DNA of 64,000 bases from Candidatus Gastranaerophilales bacterium (GTDB lineage: Bacteria > Cyanobacteriota > Vampirovibrionia > Gastranaerophilales > Gastranaerophilaceae): positions 1 through 64,000 of the forward strand of contig CALUXW010000006.1 in the NCBI GenBank assembly GCA_944324865.1, given 5' to 3'. Shown here piece by piece: positions 17,491 through 26,668 of the stretch. The position numbers were made by a program, and so were the translations under genes. Each line of letters opens with the position of its first letter. Positions within the stretch are counted from its first letter, which is position 1. The notes under the pieces are model-generated. The model saw nothing but the letters and a program-made list of their open reading frames with translations, did no database searches and was not told the DNA's origin.

Positions 17491-18126
17491 CTAATTCCAT
17501 TTTGTTCTTGAAGGTTTAACTGTGACCAATTTACCTTCAGGACCCGGAACTGAGCCCTTGATTAATAACAGATTTTTATCAGCATCAACTTTTACAACCG
17601 TAAGTTTTGAAACAGTAACTCTTTGATTGCCCATGTTGCCTGCCATTTTCTTACCCTTAATTACACGACCGGGAGTAGTACCTGCACCGATAGAACCGGG
17701 TTCTCTGTGGTTTTTAGAACCATGAGCCATAGGTCCTCTGCCGAAGTTGTGTCTTTTAACGGTACCTTGAAAACCTTTACCTATTGATTTACCTGTAATA
17801 TCAACTTTTGCTACTTCAGATAAGACAGTTAAATCAATTTTTTGACCAACAGTATAATCTTGAGGATTATCTACTCTGAATTCTTGCAAATGTCTGAAGT
17901 TTTCAAGATTATTCTTTTTGAAATGACCAATTTGAGCCTTTGTTAAATGTTTTTCCTTAGCAGGAACCACGCCTACCTGAATAGCATTGTAACCGTCTGT
18001 TTCAACAGTTTTAACTTGAGTTACAACGGCAGGGTCAACTTTTATCACCGTAACTGGGATGCAAAGTCCTTGCTCGTTATAAATTTGTGTCATTCCAAGT
18101 TTTTGTCCAATAACACCTAATGTCAT
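17491..18126 (-). CDS. rplC: 50S ribosomal protein L3
   Basis: 211-aa early assembly protein. LGVIGQKLGMTQIY and the HNFGRGPMAHGSKNHREPGS loop are diagnostic. An AAAGG Shine-Dalgarno precedes the ATG. The 126-base spacer to rpsJ is the longest in the operon. Confidence 0.98.
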   Translation of the reverse strand: MTLGVIGQKLGMTQIYNEQGLCIPVTVIKVDPAVVTQVKTVETDGYNAIQVGVVPAKEKHLTKAQIGHFKKNNLENFRHLQEFRVDNPQDYTVGQKIDLTVLSEVAKVDITGKSIGKGFQGTVKRHNFGRGPMAHGSKNHREPGSIGAGTTPGRVIKGKKMAGNMGNQRVTVSKLTVVKVDADKNLLLIKGSVPGPEGKLVTVKPSRTKWN

Positions 18127-18252
18127 TTTCTACCTTTCTGTTGTGAGAGCTTGCGTTCTCGGTTGTTTCACTTTTGGCTTTGTTTAAAATAAACTCTGCC
18201 TATTTGCCAGATCACATTCAATATTCAATTTTGATTGTGCTAAAGCTTCTAA

Positions 18253-18573
18253 CTAAAGTTTAATTTCGATGTCCACGCCTGATGGCAAGTCCATTCTAGT
18301 CAATTCTTCAGTTGTTTGTTGTGTGGGATCATAGATATCTATGATTCTCTTGTGTGTTCTCATCTCAAAGTGTTCACGAGATTTTTTATCTACGTGAGGT
18401 GAGCGAAGAACACAGTATACTCTGCGCTTTGTAGGCAGAGGAATCGGACCTGATACGCTTGCTTCAGTTCTTTTTGCAGTGTCAACAATTTTTTGAGCAC
18501 TTAAATCAATAAGCTGATGGTCGTAAGCTTTCAGGCATACTCTTATTCTTTGTCTTTTTGCTGTTGTAGTCAT
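18253..18573 (-). CDS. rpsJ: 30S ribosomal protein S10
   Basis: 106-aa S10, first gene of the operon; S10 also takes part in transcription antitermination with Nus[16 protein letters not shown] and [20 protein letters not shown] are characteristic. AAGG lies five bases from the ATG. tuf and fusA, which often precede rpsJ, are not adjacent; crcB is divergent. Confidence 0.98.
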   Translation of the reverse strand: MTTTAKRQRIRVCLKAYDHQLIDLSAQKIVDTAKRTEASVSGPIPLPTKRRVYCVLRSPHVDKKSREHFEMRTHKRIIDIYDPTQQTTEELTRMDLPSGVDIEIKL

Positions 18574-18694
18574 ATTTGCCTTACTTCTTCTAGTTTCTTT
18601 CAGTATTCATAAACTTATTACAAACAAAATTTCTCGTCAACACTAAATTTTTAATGTTTTAAATTTGTTACAATACTTCAAATTTCATATATTG

Positions 18695-18709
18695 TGTTAA
18701 AATAAAAAT
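18695..18709 (+). promoter_or_regulatory. crcB promoter with extended -10, leaderless geometry
   Basis: TGT-TAAAAT (hexamer 18698-18703) is an extended -10 with six bases to ATG 18710. An alternative promoter TTGTTA (18665-18670), 17 bases, TATATT (18688-18693) would give a leader of about ten bases. No fluoride riboswitch is visible. Confidence 0.5.
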
Positions 18710-19081
18710 ATGTTTAAATTTGTTGCAATATTTTTAGGAGGAGGGCTTGGTGCAACAGGTCGTTATTTGATGACTTTAGCATGCTCTAAATTCTGCAATT
18801 ATTTTCCAATAGGAACGCTCAGCGTTAATATAATCGGCAGTTTTATTATGGGCTTTGGCTTTTTATTATTTATGGAAAAAATCGATATATCTAATGAGTT
18901 CAAATTGTTTCTAACAGTCGGTTTTTGTGGTGGACTTACAACATTTTCAACATTTTCACTTGATGTATGGAATATGTTTTTTGCGGGTGAAATTTTAAAA
19001 GCAGTACTTTATATATTATTAAGTATAATTTTATCTTTAGGAGCACTTTTTGCGGGGGTAATTATTGCAAAACAGTTCTAA
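18710..19081 (+). CDS. crcB: Fluoride channel CrcB/Fluc
   Basis: A 123-aa membrane protein with four hydrophobic segments that assembles as a dual-topology dimer exporting fluoride. The GGGLGATGRY start, NIIGSFIMGF and GGLTTFSTFS motifs are the family signature; the TFSTF threonine/phenylalanines line the pore. It has no Shine-Dalgarno. It overlaps the downstream formyltransferase gene by 17 bases. Confidence 0.95.
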   Translation: MFKFVAIFLGGGLGATGRYLMTLACSKFCNYFPIGTLSVNIIGSFIMGFGFLLFMEKIDISNEFKLFLTVGFCGGLTTFSTFSLDVWNMFFAGEILKAVLYILLSIILSLGALFAGVIIAKQF

Positions 19082-20000
19082 AAAAATTAAAATAATTTTT
19101 TGCGGCATGCCTGATATGGCAACACTTTGTCTTAACTCCATTGTAAGCGAAGGCTTTGAGGTAGTAGGGGTCATACCCCCGCCAAATTTTAACCCAACAG
19201 CAAAAAATTTTATAACATTTGCAAAAAATTTAAATCTTGAAGTTTTTGAATACGATAAAAATCCTAATGACAAAGATATGATTGAAAGAATTGCACAAAA
19301 AAATGCTCATATCGGTGTAATTTGTTCTTTTAATCATAAATTAAACAAAGATTTTTTAAGTACAACCAAAATGGGGTACATCAACTGCCATCCCTCATTT
19401 TTGCCTATGTATCGAGGCGCAAACCCGTATTTTCACATAATTAAAAATGGTGAAAAAACAAGTGGAGTTACACTACACTTTGCAGATGAAAACTTTGATA
19501 CAGGGGAAATTATAGCCCAAAAAAGCTTTCTTTTAAACGAAAAAGAAACCATAGGAACACTCTTTAACCGCACAAATTTTATGATTAACGACATGCTTTT
19601 AAATGTTTTAAATATTTACAATGACACAGGTAAAATAAATTCAAAACCACAACCTGAAGGTGAATATAAAAAAGCACCAAAAGTTCAAAATGATATAAAA
19701 ATAGATTTAAATCAAGGTGTAGTTATGGCAGAAAGACTTATAAGAGCTGCAAATCCTTTTTACAACACTTTTTTAAACTTTAGAGGTGCTCCTGTAAGAA
19801 TTTTATTTGCAGACTATAAAATTCAAGAACATAACATAGAACAAGGAATTATAACAAAAATACAAGGTGCAATGCTTGAAATATCAGCAAAGGACGGTTT
19901 TATTTATCCAAAATGCCTACAATGTGGAAGCTGGGGCATTTTTGATACAGAAAATTTCATAAAAGCATTCAGACCAAATATAGGAGAACTTTTTAACTAA
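19065..20000 (+). CDS. Formyltransferase family protein, methionyl-tRNA formyltransferase-like
   Basis: A 311-aa protein with the formyltransferase catalytic triad N107-C-H109 and D145 (INCHPSFLPMYRG, then NFDTGEII) and a C-terminal domain resembling Fmt_C. It would use 10-formyltetrahydrofolate. Methionyl-tRNA formylation is the likely role if no other fmt exists, but HPSFLPMYRGANPYFHII and SGVTLHFADE are also close to sugar-nucleotide N-formyltransferases, so I leave the symbol blank. The start is taken as TTG 19065, inside crcB, because the core strand KIKIIFCG begins directly after it and no ATG is available. The stop overlaps the next start (TAATG). Confidence 0.75.
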   Translation: MQNSSKKIKIIFCGMPDMATLCLNSIVSEGFEVVGVIPPPNFNPTAKNFITFAKNLNLEVFEYDKNPNDKDMIERIAQKNAHIGVICSFNHKLNKDFLSTTKMGYINCHPSFLPMYRGANPYFHIIKNGEKTSGVTLHFADENFDTGEIIAQKSFLLNEKETIGTLFNRTNFMINDMLLNVLNIYNDTGKINSKPQPEGEYKKAPKVQNDIKIDLNQGVVMAERLIRAANPFYNTFLNFRGAPVRILFADYKIQEHNIEQGIITKIQGAMLEISAKDGFIYPKCLQCGSWGIFDTENFIKAFRPNIGELFN

Positions 20001-20821
20001 TGGATAAACTAAACTTCCTGACAGCCGGCATACCAACAGTAGCAAAAGATTACTACGATGCATTTTCAACATTAAAAAATATGCAGCTGGACGGACTCGA
20101 AATAGAGTTTGTCCATGGAGTAAGAATGAGTGAAAAAACTCAAAAAACAGTATTAGACAACAAGGATAATTTAATTTTAACATCACATGGTCCATATTAT
20201 ATTAATCTGAATTCAAAAGAAAAAGAAAAAAAGGAAGCAAGCGTCACAAGAATTTTAGATACTGCAAGAATGGCAAACAAGCTTGGTGCATATTCTATTG
20301 TCTACCATGCAGGTTTTTATATGGGCGAAAGTAAAGAAAATACCTTTAAAACAATTCTTGAAAAACATAGCGAAATTGTTGAAATTCTCGAAAAAGAAAA
20401 TAACAACATTTGGATAAGGCCGGAAACGACAGGTAAAGGCACACAGTGGGGCGATATAGACGAAATTATCGAGCTTTGCAAAAACTTTAAAAATGTACTT
20501 CCCTGTGTAGATTTTGCACATATTCATGCTCGTACAAATGGGCTTTTCAATACTTATGACGAATTTTGTTTGATATTGGATAAAATAGCAAAAAACTTAG
20601 GCGACAAGGCTCTTAAAAACTTTCATGCGCATATGGCAGGAATTGCATACTCACAAAAAGGTGAAAAGCATCATCTGGTATTTAAGGATAGCGATTTCAA
20701 TTACAAAGATCTGCTGAAAGCATTTAAAACCTTTAATGTCACAGGAGTTATAGTTTGCGAAAGTCCAAATATTGAGGTTGATTGCAAAATACTTAAAGAC
20801 TACTGGCTTTCAATTAATTAG
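20000..20821 (+). CDS. TIM-barrel endonuclease IV (Nfo) family protein
   Basis: 273 aa with an AP-endonuclease-2/xylose isomerase-like barrel. Metal-binding type residues appear in order: HGPYYIN, YHAGFY, RPETTGK, CVDFAHIHAR and HAHMAGIAYS. This matches deoxyribonuclease IV, which nicks DNA at abasic sites using zinc. The histidine/aspartate/glutamate pattern is closest to archaeal and deep-branching bacterial members. It is coupled by TAATG to the formyltransferase gene. Confidence 0.8.
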   Translation: MDKLNFLTAGIPTVAKDYYDAFSTLKNMQLDGLEIEFVHGVRMSEKTQKTVLDNKDNLILTSHGPYYINLNSKEKEKKEASVTRILDTARMANKLGAYSIVYHAGFYMGESKENTFKTILEKHSEIVEILEKENNNIWIRPETTGKGTQWGDIDEIIELCKNFKNVLPCVDFAHIHARTNGLFNTYDEFCLILDKIAKNLGDKALKNFHAHMAGIAYSQKGEKHHLVFKDSDFNYKDLLKAFKTFNVTGVIVCESPNIEVDCKILKDYWLSIN

Positions 20822-20847
20822 ACAAAAAAAAATGTTTATGGTATAAA
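20819..20847 (+). promoter_or_regulatory. secG promoter
   Basis: TAGACA (20819-20824), 17-base spacer, TATAAA (20842-20847), followed by an AAGGA Shine-Dalgarno before ATG 20877. Confidence 0.5.
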
Positions 20848-20876
20848 ATCTGATTATAAAAAGTAAGGATTTGACA

Positions 20877-21101
20877 ATGGTAACATTTTTTTACGTAATT
20901 CAAATAATTTCAGCACTTTTACTTATAATATTAGTGCTTTTACATTCTCCAAAAGGAGATGGCATAGCTTCAATCGGATCTGCGAGTCAACTTTTTTCAT
21001 CCCAGAAAAGTGCAGAAAAAGGTCTAAATAAAGTTACATATATTGTAGGTGGAATTTTTATCCTGACTACATTGCTTTTGGGTTTTGGCATAATAAGATA
21101 G
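20877..21101 (+). CDS. secG: Protein translocase subunit SecG
   Basis: 74 aa with two transmembrane helices flanking LLHSPKGDGIASIGSASQLFSSQ, the conserved SecG loop, which assists SecYE/SecA export. ATG 20877 is preferred to the in-frame TTG at 20871, because AAGGA lies seven bases before the ATG and only one before the TTG. A strong terminator follows. Confidence 0.93.
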   Translation: MVTFFYVIQIISALLLIILVLLHSPKGDGIASIGSASQLFSSQKSAEKGLNKVTYIVGGIFILTTLLLGFGIIR

Positions 21102-21114
21102 ACCACTCAATAAT

Positions 21115-21150
21115 AAAAAATGAAAGGTCAAAATAACCTTTCATTTTTTT
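21115..21150. terminator. Bidirectional terminator between secG and yqeG-like gene
   Basis: A perfect 14-bp stem pairs AAAAAATGAAAGGT (21115-21128) with 21136-21149 around a 7-base loop, with a T-run on the plus strand and A-run upstream. Its right arm overlaps the last codons and stop of the minus-strand gene. Confidence 0.9.
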
Positions 21151-21620
21151 ATACTTAAACGCTCCAAATACCTGACAAAACGAACAATCTTTTTTTCATC
21201 GGCAGCACTAATAGAATCAACAAGAATAGAAAGCATTCCCGCTCGTTTAGCACACAATATATCAGTTAACGGTCTATCTCCAACAAAAGCGCAATTAAAT
21301 GGGTTTACATTAAAATCTTTGCAAACTTGCAAAAGAACTTTTATGTCAGGTTTTTTTGCATTCCCCATAATCGGGAAATTTACCTGAGATTGAGCTTTTT
21401 TAATGTATTCGGTATTTTTATTATTAGAAATTATTGCTATTTTAAAATGATTTTTAAGCAAATTTAAGAACTCTAGAGTTTCTTTTTCAAAAATGCCACT
21501 TTTGGAACGCATTACTGTAGAATCCAAATCAAAAAAAATAGCCTCTATTTCACAAGCTTTTAAATTAAAAACACTAATATCGTAAATTGATTTAATATTT
21601 ATATCAGGCCTCAATCTCAT
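21141..21620 (-). CDS. YqeG family HAD-IIIA phosphatase
   Basis: 159 aa with HAD motifs: FFDLDST (D31, D33), the ISNN motif II, K in AKKPD and VGDRPLTDILCAKRAGM motif IV. The YqeG family is related to mitochondrial PGP phosphatase Gep4, so phosphatidylglycerophosphate phosphatase is a possible activity; the substrate is not certain. It overlaps the upstream U32 peptidase gene by 17 bases. Confidence 0.85.
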   Translation of the reverse strand: MRLRPDINIKSIYDISVFNLKACEIEAIFFDLDSTVMRSKSGIFEKETLEFLNLLKNHFKIAIISNNKNTEYIKKAQSQVNFPIMGNAKKPDIKVLLQVCKDFNVNPFNCAFVGDRPLTDILCAKRAGMLSILVDSISAADEKKIVRFVRYLERLSIKK

Positions 21621-22833
21621 TTTTTATACCAAGCGTCCTTCCAAGCGCCCAATTCCATTCAGTATCCCAATTGCCAGTACTACACAGTTGCATCCAAACT
21701 TCATCGTTTGTATTTGCTGTGTCAGTCAACTCACCGTCTTTATTAATAATTTTACATACATTAGCTCTTGCGGTAAAACTGGGAGTAATAATTTCAAACT
21801 CATCGCCTAAAAGCATTTTATTTTTAATGACAACTTTGAACAAGTTTTCGTTTTTTTCCAAAAAAATGCAGAGAAAATCAGCTCCTGCAAGTCCTTTTGA
21901 GATTTCATAACTGTAACTTGAAGAATTGTTGTTGCCCATAAAAAACCCTTCGGTAAAGCCACGATTGCCAACTTTTTTTAAATCACTATATGCTTTTTTG
22001 CTGTCGATTTTTCCATCCATAACAGCCCTGTATGCCTTCGTCGTAGCACTCACATAATACATGCTTTTTGTCCTGCCCTCAACTTTAAAAGAATCTATAC
22101 CTATATCCTGTAATTCTTTTATATATCTGATAAGGCACAAGTCCTTTGGGGATAATATGTGCGACCCTCTCTCATCTTGTACTATTTCATAATATTCTCC
22201 AGGACGGGTCTCTTCTAAAAGCTTATAACTCCATCTGCATGGCTGAGCACAACCGCCATGATTTGCCTTTCTTTCCCCATTGGTCATATAATCACTTAAA
22301 AGGCAACGACCTGAATATGACATACATTGAGAGCCGTGTACAAAAATTTCAACTTCGATATCAGGAACAGCTTTTTTAATTGCCTCAATTTGTTTTAAGG
22401 ATAATTCTCGAGCAAGAATAACTCTTGCAGCACCCATATCACGCCAAAACTTAACAGCTTCAATATTTAAAATGTTTGTCTGGGTTGAAATGTGTATATC
22501 GATATTCGGCAAATATCTTCTAACTGTTTTATAGACTCCAAAATCACTTAAAATTATGGCATGGGGATTTGCATCTTTTATAATGTTAATACTTTCCTCT
22601 AAATTTTTTATATCCTCGTCATATGCAAAAATATTCAAAGTTAAATATGCCTTTTTATTTAGCGACCTTGCGCAATCTATTGCAAACTTTAAGTTCTCCC
22701 TTGTTATTAATTCACCCTTTCGCATGGTACGCAAAGAAAAATCAACAAGACCTAAATAACATGCATCTGCACCATAAGCATATGCATATTTCATTTTTTC
22801 TATATTGCCCGCAGGCATCAAAAGTTCACTCAT
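21604..22833 (-). CDS. Peptidase U32 family protein (TrhP/YegQ-like)
   Basis: 409 aa with the family signature: the VEIFVHGSQCMSYSGRC segment followed by NHGGCAQPCRW, whose cysteines are thought to bind an iron-sulfur cluster. Characterised relatives (TrhP, RlhA) are needed for prephenate-dependent hydroxylation of tRNA or rRNA, so RNA hydroxylation is more likely than proteolysis. Between it and the upstream gene lies a terminator, so it has its own promoter; GATAAT sits ten bases before the ATG. Confidence 0.88.
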   Translation of the reverse strand: MSELLMPAGNIEKMKYAYAYGADACYLGLVDFSLRTMRKGELITRENLKFAIDCARSLNKKAYLTLNIFAYDEDIKNLEESINIIKDANPHAIILSDFGVYKTVRRYLPNIDIHISTQTNILNIEAVKFWRDMGAARVILARELSLKQIEAIKKAVPDIEVEIFVHGSQCMSYSGRCLLSDYMTNGERKANHGGCAQPCRWSYKLLEETRPGEYYEIVQDERGSHILSPKDLCLIRYIKELQDIGIDSFKVEGRTKSMYYVSATTKAYRAVMDGKIDSKKAYSDLKKVGNRGFTEGFFMGNNNSSSYSYEISKGLAGADFLCIFLEKNENLFKVVIKNKMLLGDEFEIITPSFTARANVCKIINKDGELTDTANTNDEVWMQLCSTGNWDTEWNWALGRTLGIKNEIEA

Positions 22834-22850
22834 AAAACATATATTATCAT

Positions 22851-22874
22851 AAAAAAAGGGCTTTTTAAAAGCCC
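22851..22874 (-). terminator. Terminator downstream of the 22880-23143 gene
   Basis: GGGCTT (22858-22863) pairs with AAGCCC (22869-22874); on the minus strand the stem is followed by seven T (22857-22851). Confidence 0.8.
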
Positions 22875-22879
22875 AAAAT

Positions 22880-23143
22880 TTATCTTACGCAACATTTAAG
22901 TGTAAATGCTACAATCTTTCTTGATGGGATATTGAGCCACTTATATTCACGAAACTGACATCCGTCACTGTGTGTACAATCTTCTACAACAGCATCTTGC
23001 AAAGTGACTATATCATCCAAACATTTCCCATCCTCACAAGTATAAAGTCTGCCCGAAATTTTTTTTAATCCGACCCATACAACAATAGAATCAGAATCCA
23101 TGCTTTTTGCAAGTTTATGTATAGCATCAAAAGTTTTGCACAT
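22880..23143 (-). CDS. Small cysteine-rich protein of unknown function
   Basis: 87 aa, not recognised. The start is ATG 23143, with AAGGAG seven bases upstream; the open frame to 23215 lacks a signal. Nearly all cysteines are in pairs or near-pairs (C2, YTCEDGKC, EDCTHSDGC, KCC near the C-terminus), which suggests metal binding or disulfides. The middle (KKISGRLYTCEDGKCLDDIVTLQDAVVE) reads like a short beta-barrel with a polar loop. No signal peptide. It is monocistronic, with its own terminator. Confidence 0.7.
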   Translation of the reverse strand: MCKTFDAIHKLAKSMDSDSIVVWVGLKKISGRLYTCEDGKCLDDIVTLQDAVVEDCTHSDGCQFREYKWLNIPSRKIVAFTLKCCVR

Positions 23144-23249
23144 GGTTTGCTCCTTTCTTTTAATGTTATTTTGAGCAATTTTAAAATATTTTTTATCAGA
23201 CATAAAACTAAACATGTTAACAATTATTAATAAATTTAAAATATGATGC

Positions 23250-23279
23250 TTGAAATTTTTTTTTATGGTATACTATACA
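23250..23279 (+). promoter_or_regulatory. Promoter of the 23309 gene
   Basis: TTGAAA (23250-23255) with an 18-base spacer to TATACA (23274-23279); overlapping this is an extended -10, TGG-TATACT (23266-23274). Confidence 0.5.
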
Positions 23280-23308
23280 CCTAATCTTAAAATAAGAGGA
23301 TAAAAAAA

Positions 23309-23764
23309 TTGGAAAAAAGCTTTATGCGAGTTAGTTTAAACTCGAGTAAACCACCAATCACATTTCGAAGTAAAAACCATTCTGTTTACGTAACAAATAG
23401 TGGTCCTGTAAGTACAGAAGAATCGCAAATTATTATGCGAAGTTTGTTCCGAGAGACAAAAGCAAAACAAAGTGATAATAAAATTGCACTCGACACATCA
23501 AAAGATGACGTCTTTATACTTAGGGGTGAAAGTGCCCATAGTGCAAAAGTGAGCAAAGAGCCATACAGCAATTTGCACCACGATAATAAAAAAGAACACA
23601 ATTTAACACAAATAATATTGCAGCCTAAAAAAGCAAAAAGACAGGCTGCAATTTATTTTGATGCCACATCTATGCAGGGTAAAAAATTATCTGTAGTAAA
23701 TGTAGATAAATCAGAAAAAGGTAGAGTAAAAATAAAAGTAAAAGCCCTTGATGTAATGGCATAG
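23309..23764 (+). CDS. Hypothetical protein, basic, probably soluble
   Basis: 151 aa, not recognised. TTG 23309 is taken as the start because AGAGGA lies eight bases upstream; the next ATG (23324) is 23 bases from it. The N-terminal third is polar, the middle (about 70-105) is His/Lys/Ser-rich and probably disordered, and the C-terminal half ends in alternating beta-like stretches (KLSVVNVDK, GRVKIKVKALDV). There are no cysteines, signal peptide or membrane segments. It has its own promoter and terminator. Confidence 0.65.
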   Translation: MEKSFMRVSLNSSKPPITFRSKNHSVYVTNSGPVSTEESQIIMRSLFRETKAKQSDNKIALDTSKDDVFILRGESAHSAKVSKEPYSNLHHDNKKEHNLTQIILQPKKAKRQAAIYFDATSMQGKKLSVVNVDKSEKGRVKIKVKALDVMA

Positions 23765-23770
23765 AACAAT

Positions 23771-23799
23771 AATTTTGCGCCCTTTATGGGCGCATTTTT
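23771..23799. terminator. Terminator between the 23309 gene and uvrA
   Basis: TGCGCCC (23776-23782) pairs with GGGCGCA (23788-23794) around TTTAT, followed by five T on the plus strand and with A/T upstream serving uvrA on the minus strand. Confidence 0.9.
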
Positions 23800-26626
23800 A
23801 ATTTAAATATTTTTTCAAATATTTACCGGTATATGAATTTTCGCATTTTACAACCTGCTCCGGAGTACCCTTTGCAATTACCATGCCACCATCCTGACCA
23901 CCTTGCGGTCCAAGGTCTATAATATAGTCGGCACATTTTATAATATCTAAATTGTGTTCAATAATTAACACAGTGTTGCCATTATCAGCAAGCTGATGAA
24001 GAATTTTTACAAGTTTATCAATATCCCACCAATGTAGACCAACTGAAGGCTCATCCATCAAATAGAGTGTTTTACCCGTCGCACGCTTATTTAATTCAAG
24101 TGCCAGTTTAACCCTCTGTGCCTCACCGCCTGAAAGAGTTGTTGCACTTTGCCCTAATTTAATATAATCCAATCCCACATCATATAATGTTTGCAATCTT
24201 GTTGCAATTTTTGGTACATTTTTGAAAAATTCTAAAGCCTCACCTACAGTCATTTCCAAGACATCAGCTATACTTTTTCCTTTATATTTTACCTCGAGCG
24301 TCTCTTGATTATATCTTTTACCTTTGCAAACATCACACTTTACATAAACATCAGATAAGAAATTCATTTCAATTTTTAAAACACCATCACCCTTGCACTT
24401 TTCGCACCTTCCGCCCTTGACATTAAAAGAAAATCTACCCTGTTTATATCCTCTAACTTTTGCTTCGTTTGTCTGAGCAAAAAGGTCACGAATATGTGTA
24501 AAAACATCCGTATATGTTGCAGGGTTAGAGCGTGGTGTTCTACCAATAGGACTCTGGTCAACACATACAATTTTATCAATATATTCAAATCCTTTTATTT
24601 CGTCCACACCTTGAGGTTTAGGACGATTTGAACGCAATTTATGCATTGCATACTCGTTAACTAAATCTTGTACCAAGGTTGACTTACCACTACCTGAAAC
24701 ACCGGTAACCGCTACAATTTTTCCCAGGGGAATATTTACATCTAAATTTTTCAAATTATTCAAATGTGCATTTTTGATTTCTAAAAAATTTCCACTTCCC
24801 AATCTTCTTTCTTTTGGTACAGGTATTTTCAATTCTTTACTTAAATACTTGCCTGTAATGGATTCTTTTGCGTTTTCAATATCTTTTTGCGTGCCAAAAG
24901 CAACAATTTTTCCACCTTCAACACCAGCCTTTGGACCAATATCAACAATATAGTCAGCAGCTTTAATTGTATCTTCATCATGTTCAACAACAATTAAAGT
25001 ATTGCCGAGATTTCTTAATTTTAAAAGTGTATTTATAAGCATATCATTGTCTCTTTGATGCAGACCAATCGAAGGCTCATCTAAAACATAAAGTACACCT
25101 GATAAACCTGAACCAATTTGAGTTGCGAGCCTGATTCTCTGAGCTTCACCACCCGAGAGTGTACCAGCATTTCTTGCAAGATTTAAATAACCCAATCCTA
25201 CATCAATTAAAAATTTTAAACGTACACGAATTTCATCTAAAATTTGCTTTGCAATAGTTAATTTAAAATCATCCAAATTTAAATAAACTTCTTGAATAAA
25301 TTCATATGCCTCACTAACAGGCAACAAACAAAACTCATAAATATTTTTATTCAAAATTGTCACTGCAAGTGCAAACTGATTTAAGCGTGCGCCATTACAT
25401 GCCTTACAAGGAATTGAGGTCATATATTTTTGTATTTCAGTACGAATTAAATCAGAATCAGAACTTTCATATTTTTTTGTTAAATAAGGAATAACACCTG
25501 GATACGGGATATAGTGAGTATGATAATTTTTAGTACCAAAATCAGCATAACGCATTTTAATTTTTTCATCATCATTACCGTATAATATTATACCTTTTTG
25601 GGATGGACTAAGACTTTTAAAAGGAATATCAGGGTCAATTTCATAATATTCGCAAACACTATTTAAGATGTCATAATAATACTGATTACCTGTTTTTGCC
25701 CATGGGTAAATTGCACCTTGATTTATAGATTTTGACGGGTCCGGAACTACAAGTTCCGGTGTTATTTCAAAATGCGCCCCCAAACCGTTACAAACCTTGC
25801 AAGCTCCGTAGGGATTATTAAAACTAAGCATTCTGGGTGTTAATTCTTCAAAACTTAAATTGCACTTTGGGCATGCCAATTTCTCGGAAAATATTTGCTC
25901 TCCTTGTCCAATTACATCAAGTACCATAAGCCCGTCAGAACGTTGCAATGCAATTTGAGAACTGTCAAAAATACGAGACTTTGCTGATTCTTTTACAACA
26001 ATTCTATCAATTACAACTTCAATCGTATGTTTTTTTGTTTTATCCAGCTCAATTTCATCCTCATCAAGATTATAAATTTTACCGTCTACTCTGACTCTTA
26101 CAAAACCCTCGGACTTTAAACCCTGCAAAGTTTGAATATATTCTCCTTTTTTACCTCTTATAATAGGCGAAATAATTTGAATTTTTTTGCCTTCGCCCAA
26201 TGACATAATTTTAGTAACAATTTCATCAATTGTTTGCGGAAGTATTAAATCCCCACAATTTGGACAATGAGGAGTGCCTACACGAGCATATAAAAGTCTT
26301 AAATAATCATATATTTCAGTAATTGTACCAACGGTTGAGCGTGGATTGTTTGTTGTGGATTTTTGATCAATTGAAATAGCAGGCGAAAGTCCATCAATAT
26401 GTTCAACATCAGGCTTATCCATTTGTCCCAAAAATTGACGTGCGTATGTAGAAAGACTCTCCACATAACGCCTTTGTCCCTCAGCAAAGATTGTATCAAA
26501 AGCAAGTGAACTTTTACCAGAACCGGAAACACCTGTAAAAACGATAAGTTGATTTTTTGGTAATTCTAAAGAAACATTTTTTAAATTGTGTTCTTTTGCA
26601 CCATTTATAACAATTTTGTCATTCAT
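23798..26626 (-). CDS. uvrA: UvrABC excision nuclease subunit A
   Basis: 942-aa dimeric ABC ATPase that recognises bulky DNA lesions and loads UvrB. Both Walker A motifs (GVSGSGKSSLAF and GVSGSGKSTLVQ), two ABC signatures (LSGGEAQR) and the zinc fingers (CPNC...CPKC, CEKCKGDG...CDVCKGKR) are present. The start is ATG 26626, preceded by CATAAT at exactly six bases; the frame is open to a TTG at 26644. No Shine-Dalgarno and no LexA-type GAAC-N4-GTTC box is seen upstream. Confidence 0.97.
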   Translation of the reverse strand: MNDKIVINGAKEHNLKNVSLELPKNQLIVFTGVSGSGKSSLAFDTIFAEGQRRYVESLSTYARQFLGQMDKPDVEHIDGLSPAISIDQKSTTNNPRSTVGTITEIYDYLRLLYARVGTPHCPNCGDLILPQTIDEIVTKIMSLGEGKKIQIISPIIRGKKGEYIQTLQGLKSEGFVRVRVDGKIYNLDEDEIELDKTKKHTIEVVIDRIVVKESAKSRIFDSSQIALQRSDGLMVLDVIGQGEQIFSEKLACPKCNLSFEELTPRMLSFNNPYGACKVCNGLGAHFEITPELVVPDPSKSINQGAIYPWAKTGNQYYYDILNSVCEYYEIDPDIPFKSLSPSQKGIILYGNDDEKIKMRYADFGTKNYHTHYIPYPGVIPYLTKKYESSDSDLIRTEIQKYMTSIPCKACNGARLNQFALAVTILNKNIYEFCLLPVSEAYEFIQEVYLNLDDFKLTIAKQILDEIRVRLKFLIDVGLGYLNLARNAGTLSGGEAQRIRLATQIGSGLSGVLYVLDEPSIGLHQRDNDMLINTLLKLRNLGNTLIVVEHDEDTIKAADYIVDIGPKAGVEGGKIVAFGTQKDIENAKESITGKYLSKELKIPVPKERRLGSGNFLEIKNAHLNNLKNLDVNIPLGKIVAVTGVSGSGKSTLVQDLVNEYAMHKLRSNRPKPQGVDEIKGFEYIDKIVCVDQSPIGRTPRSNPATYTDVFTHIRDLFAQTNEAKVRGYKQGRFSFNVKGGRCEKCKGDGVLKIEMNFLSDVYVKCDVCKGKRYNQETLEVKYKGKSIADVLEMTVGEALEFFKNVPKIATRLQTLYDVGLDYIKLGQSATTLSGGEAQRVKLALELNKRATGKTLYLMDEPSVGLHWWDIDKLVKILHQLADNGNTVLIIEHNLDIIKCADYIIDLGPQGGQDGGMVIAKGTPEQVVKCENSYTGKYLKKYLN

Positions 26627-26668
26627 TATTATATTATGGCACAAAAAATTATTAAGAATATTAAAATG

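Noticed and set aside
18574-18709. Fluoride riboswitch upstream of crcB
   Set aside because: The characteristic crcB-motif segments are absent and the probable transcript start is at or near the ATG.
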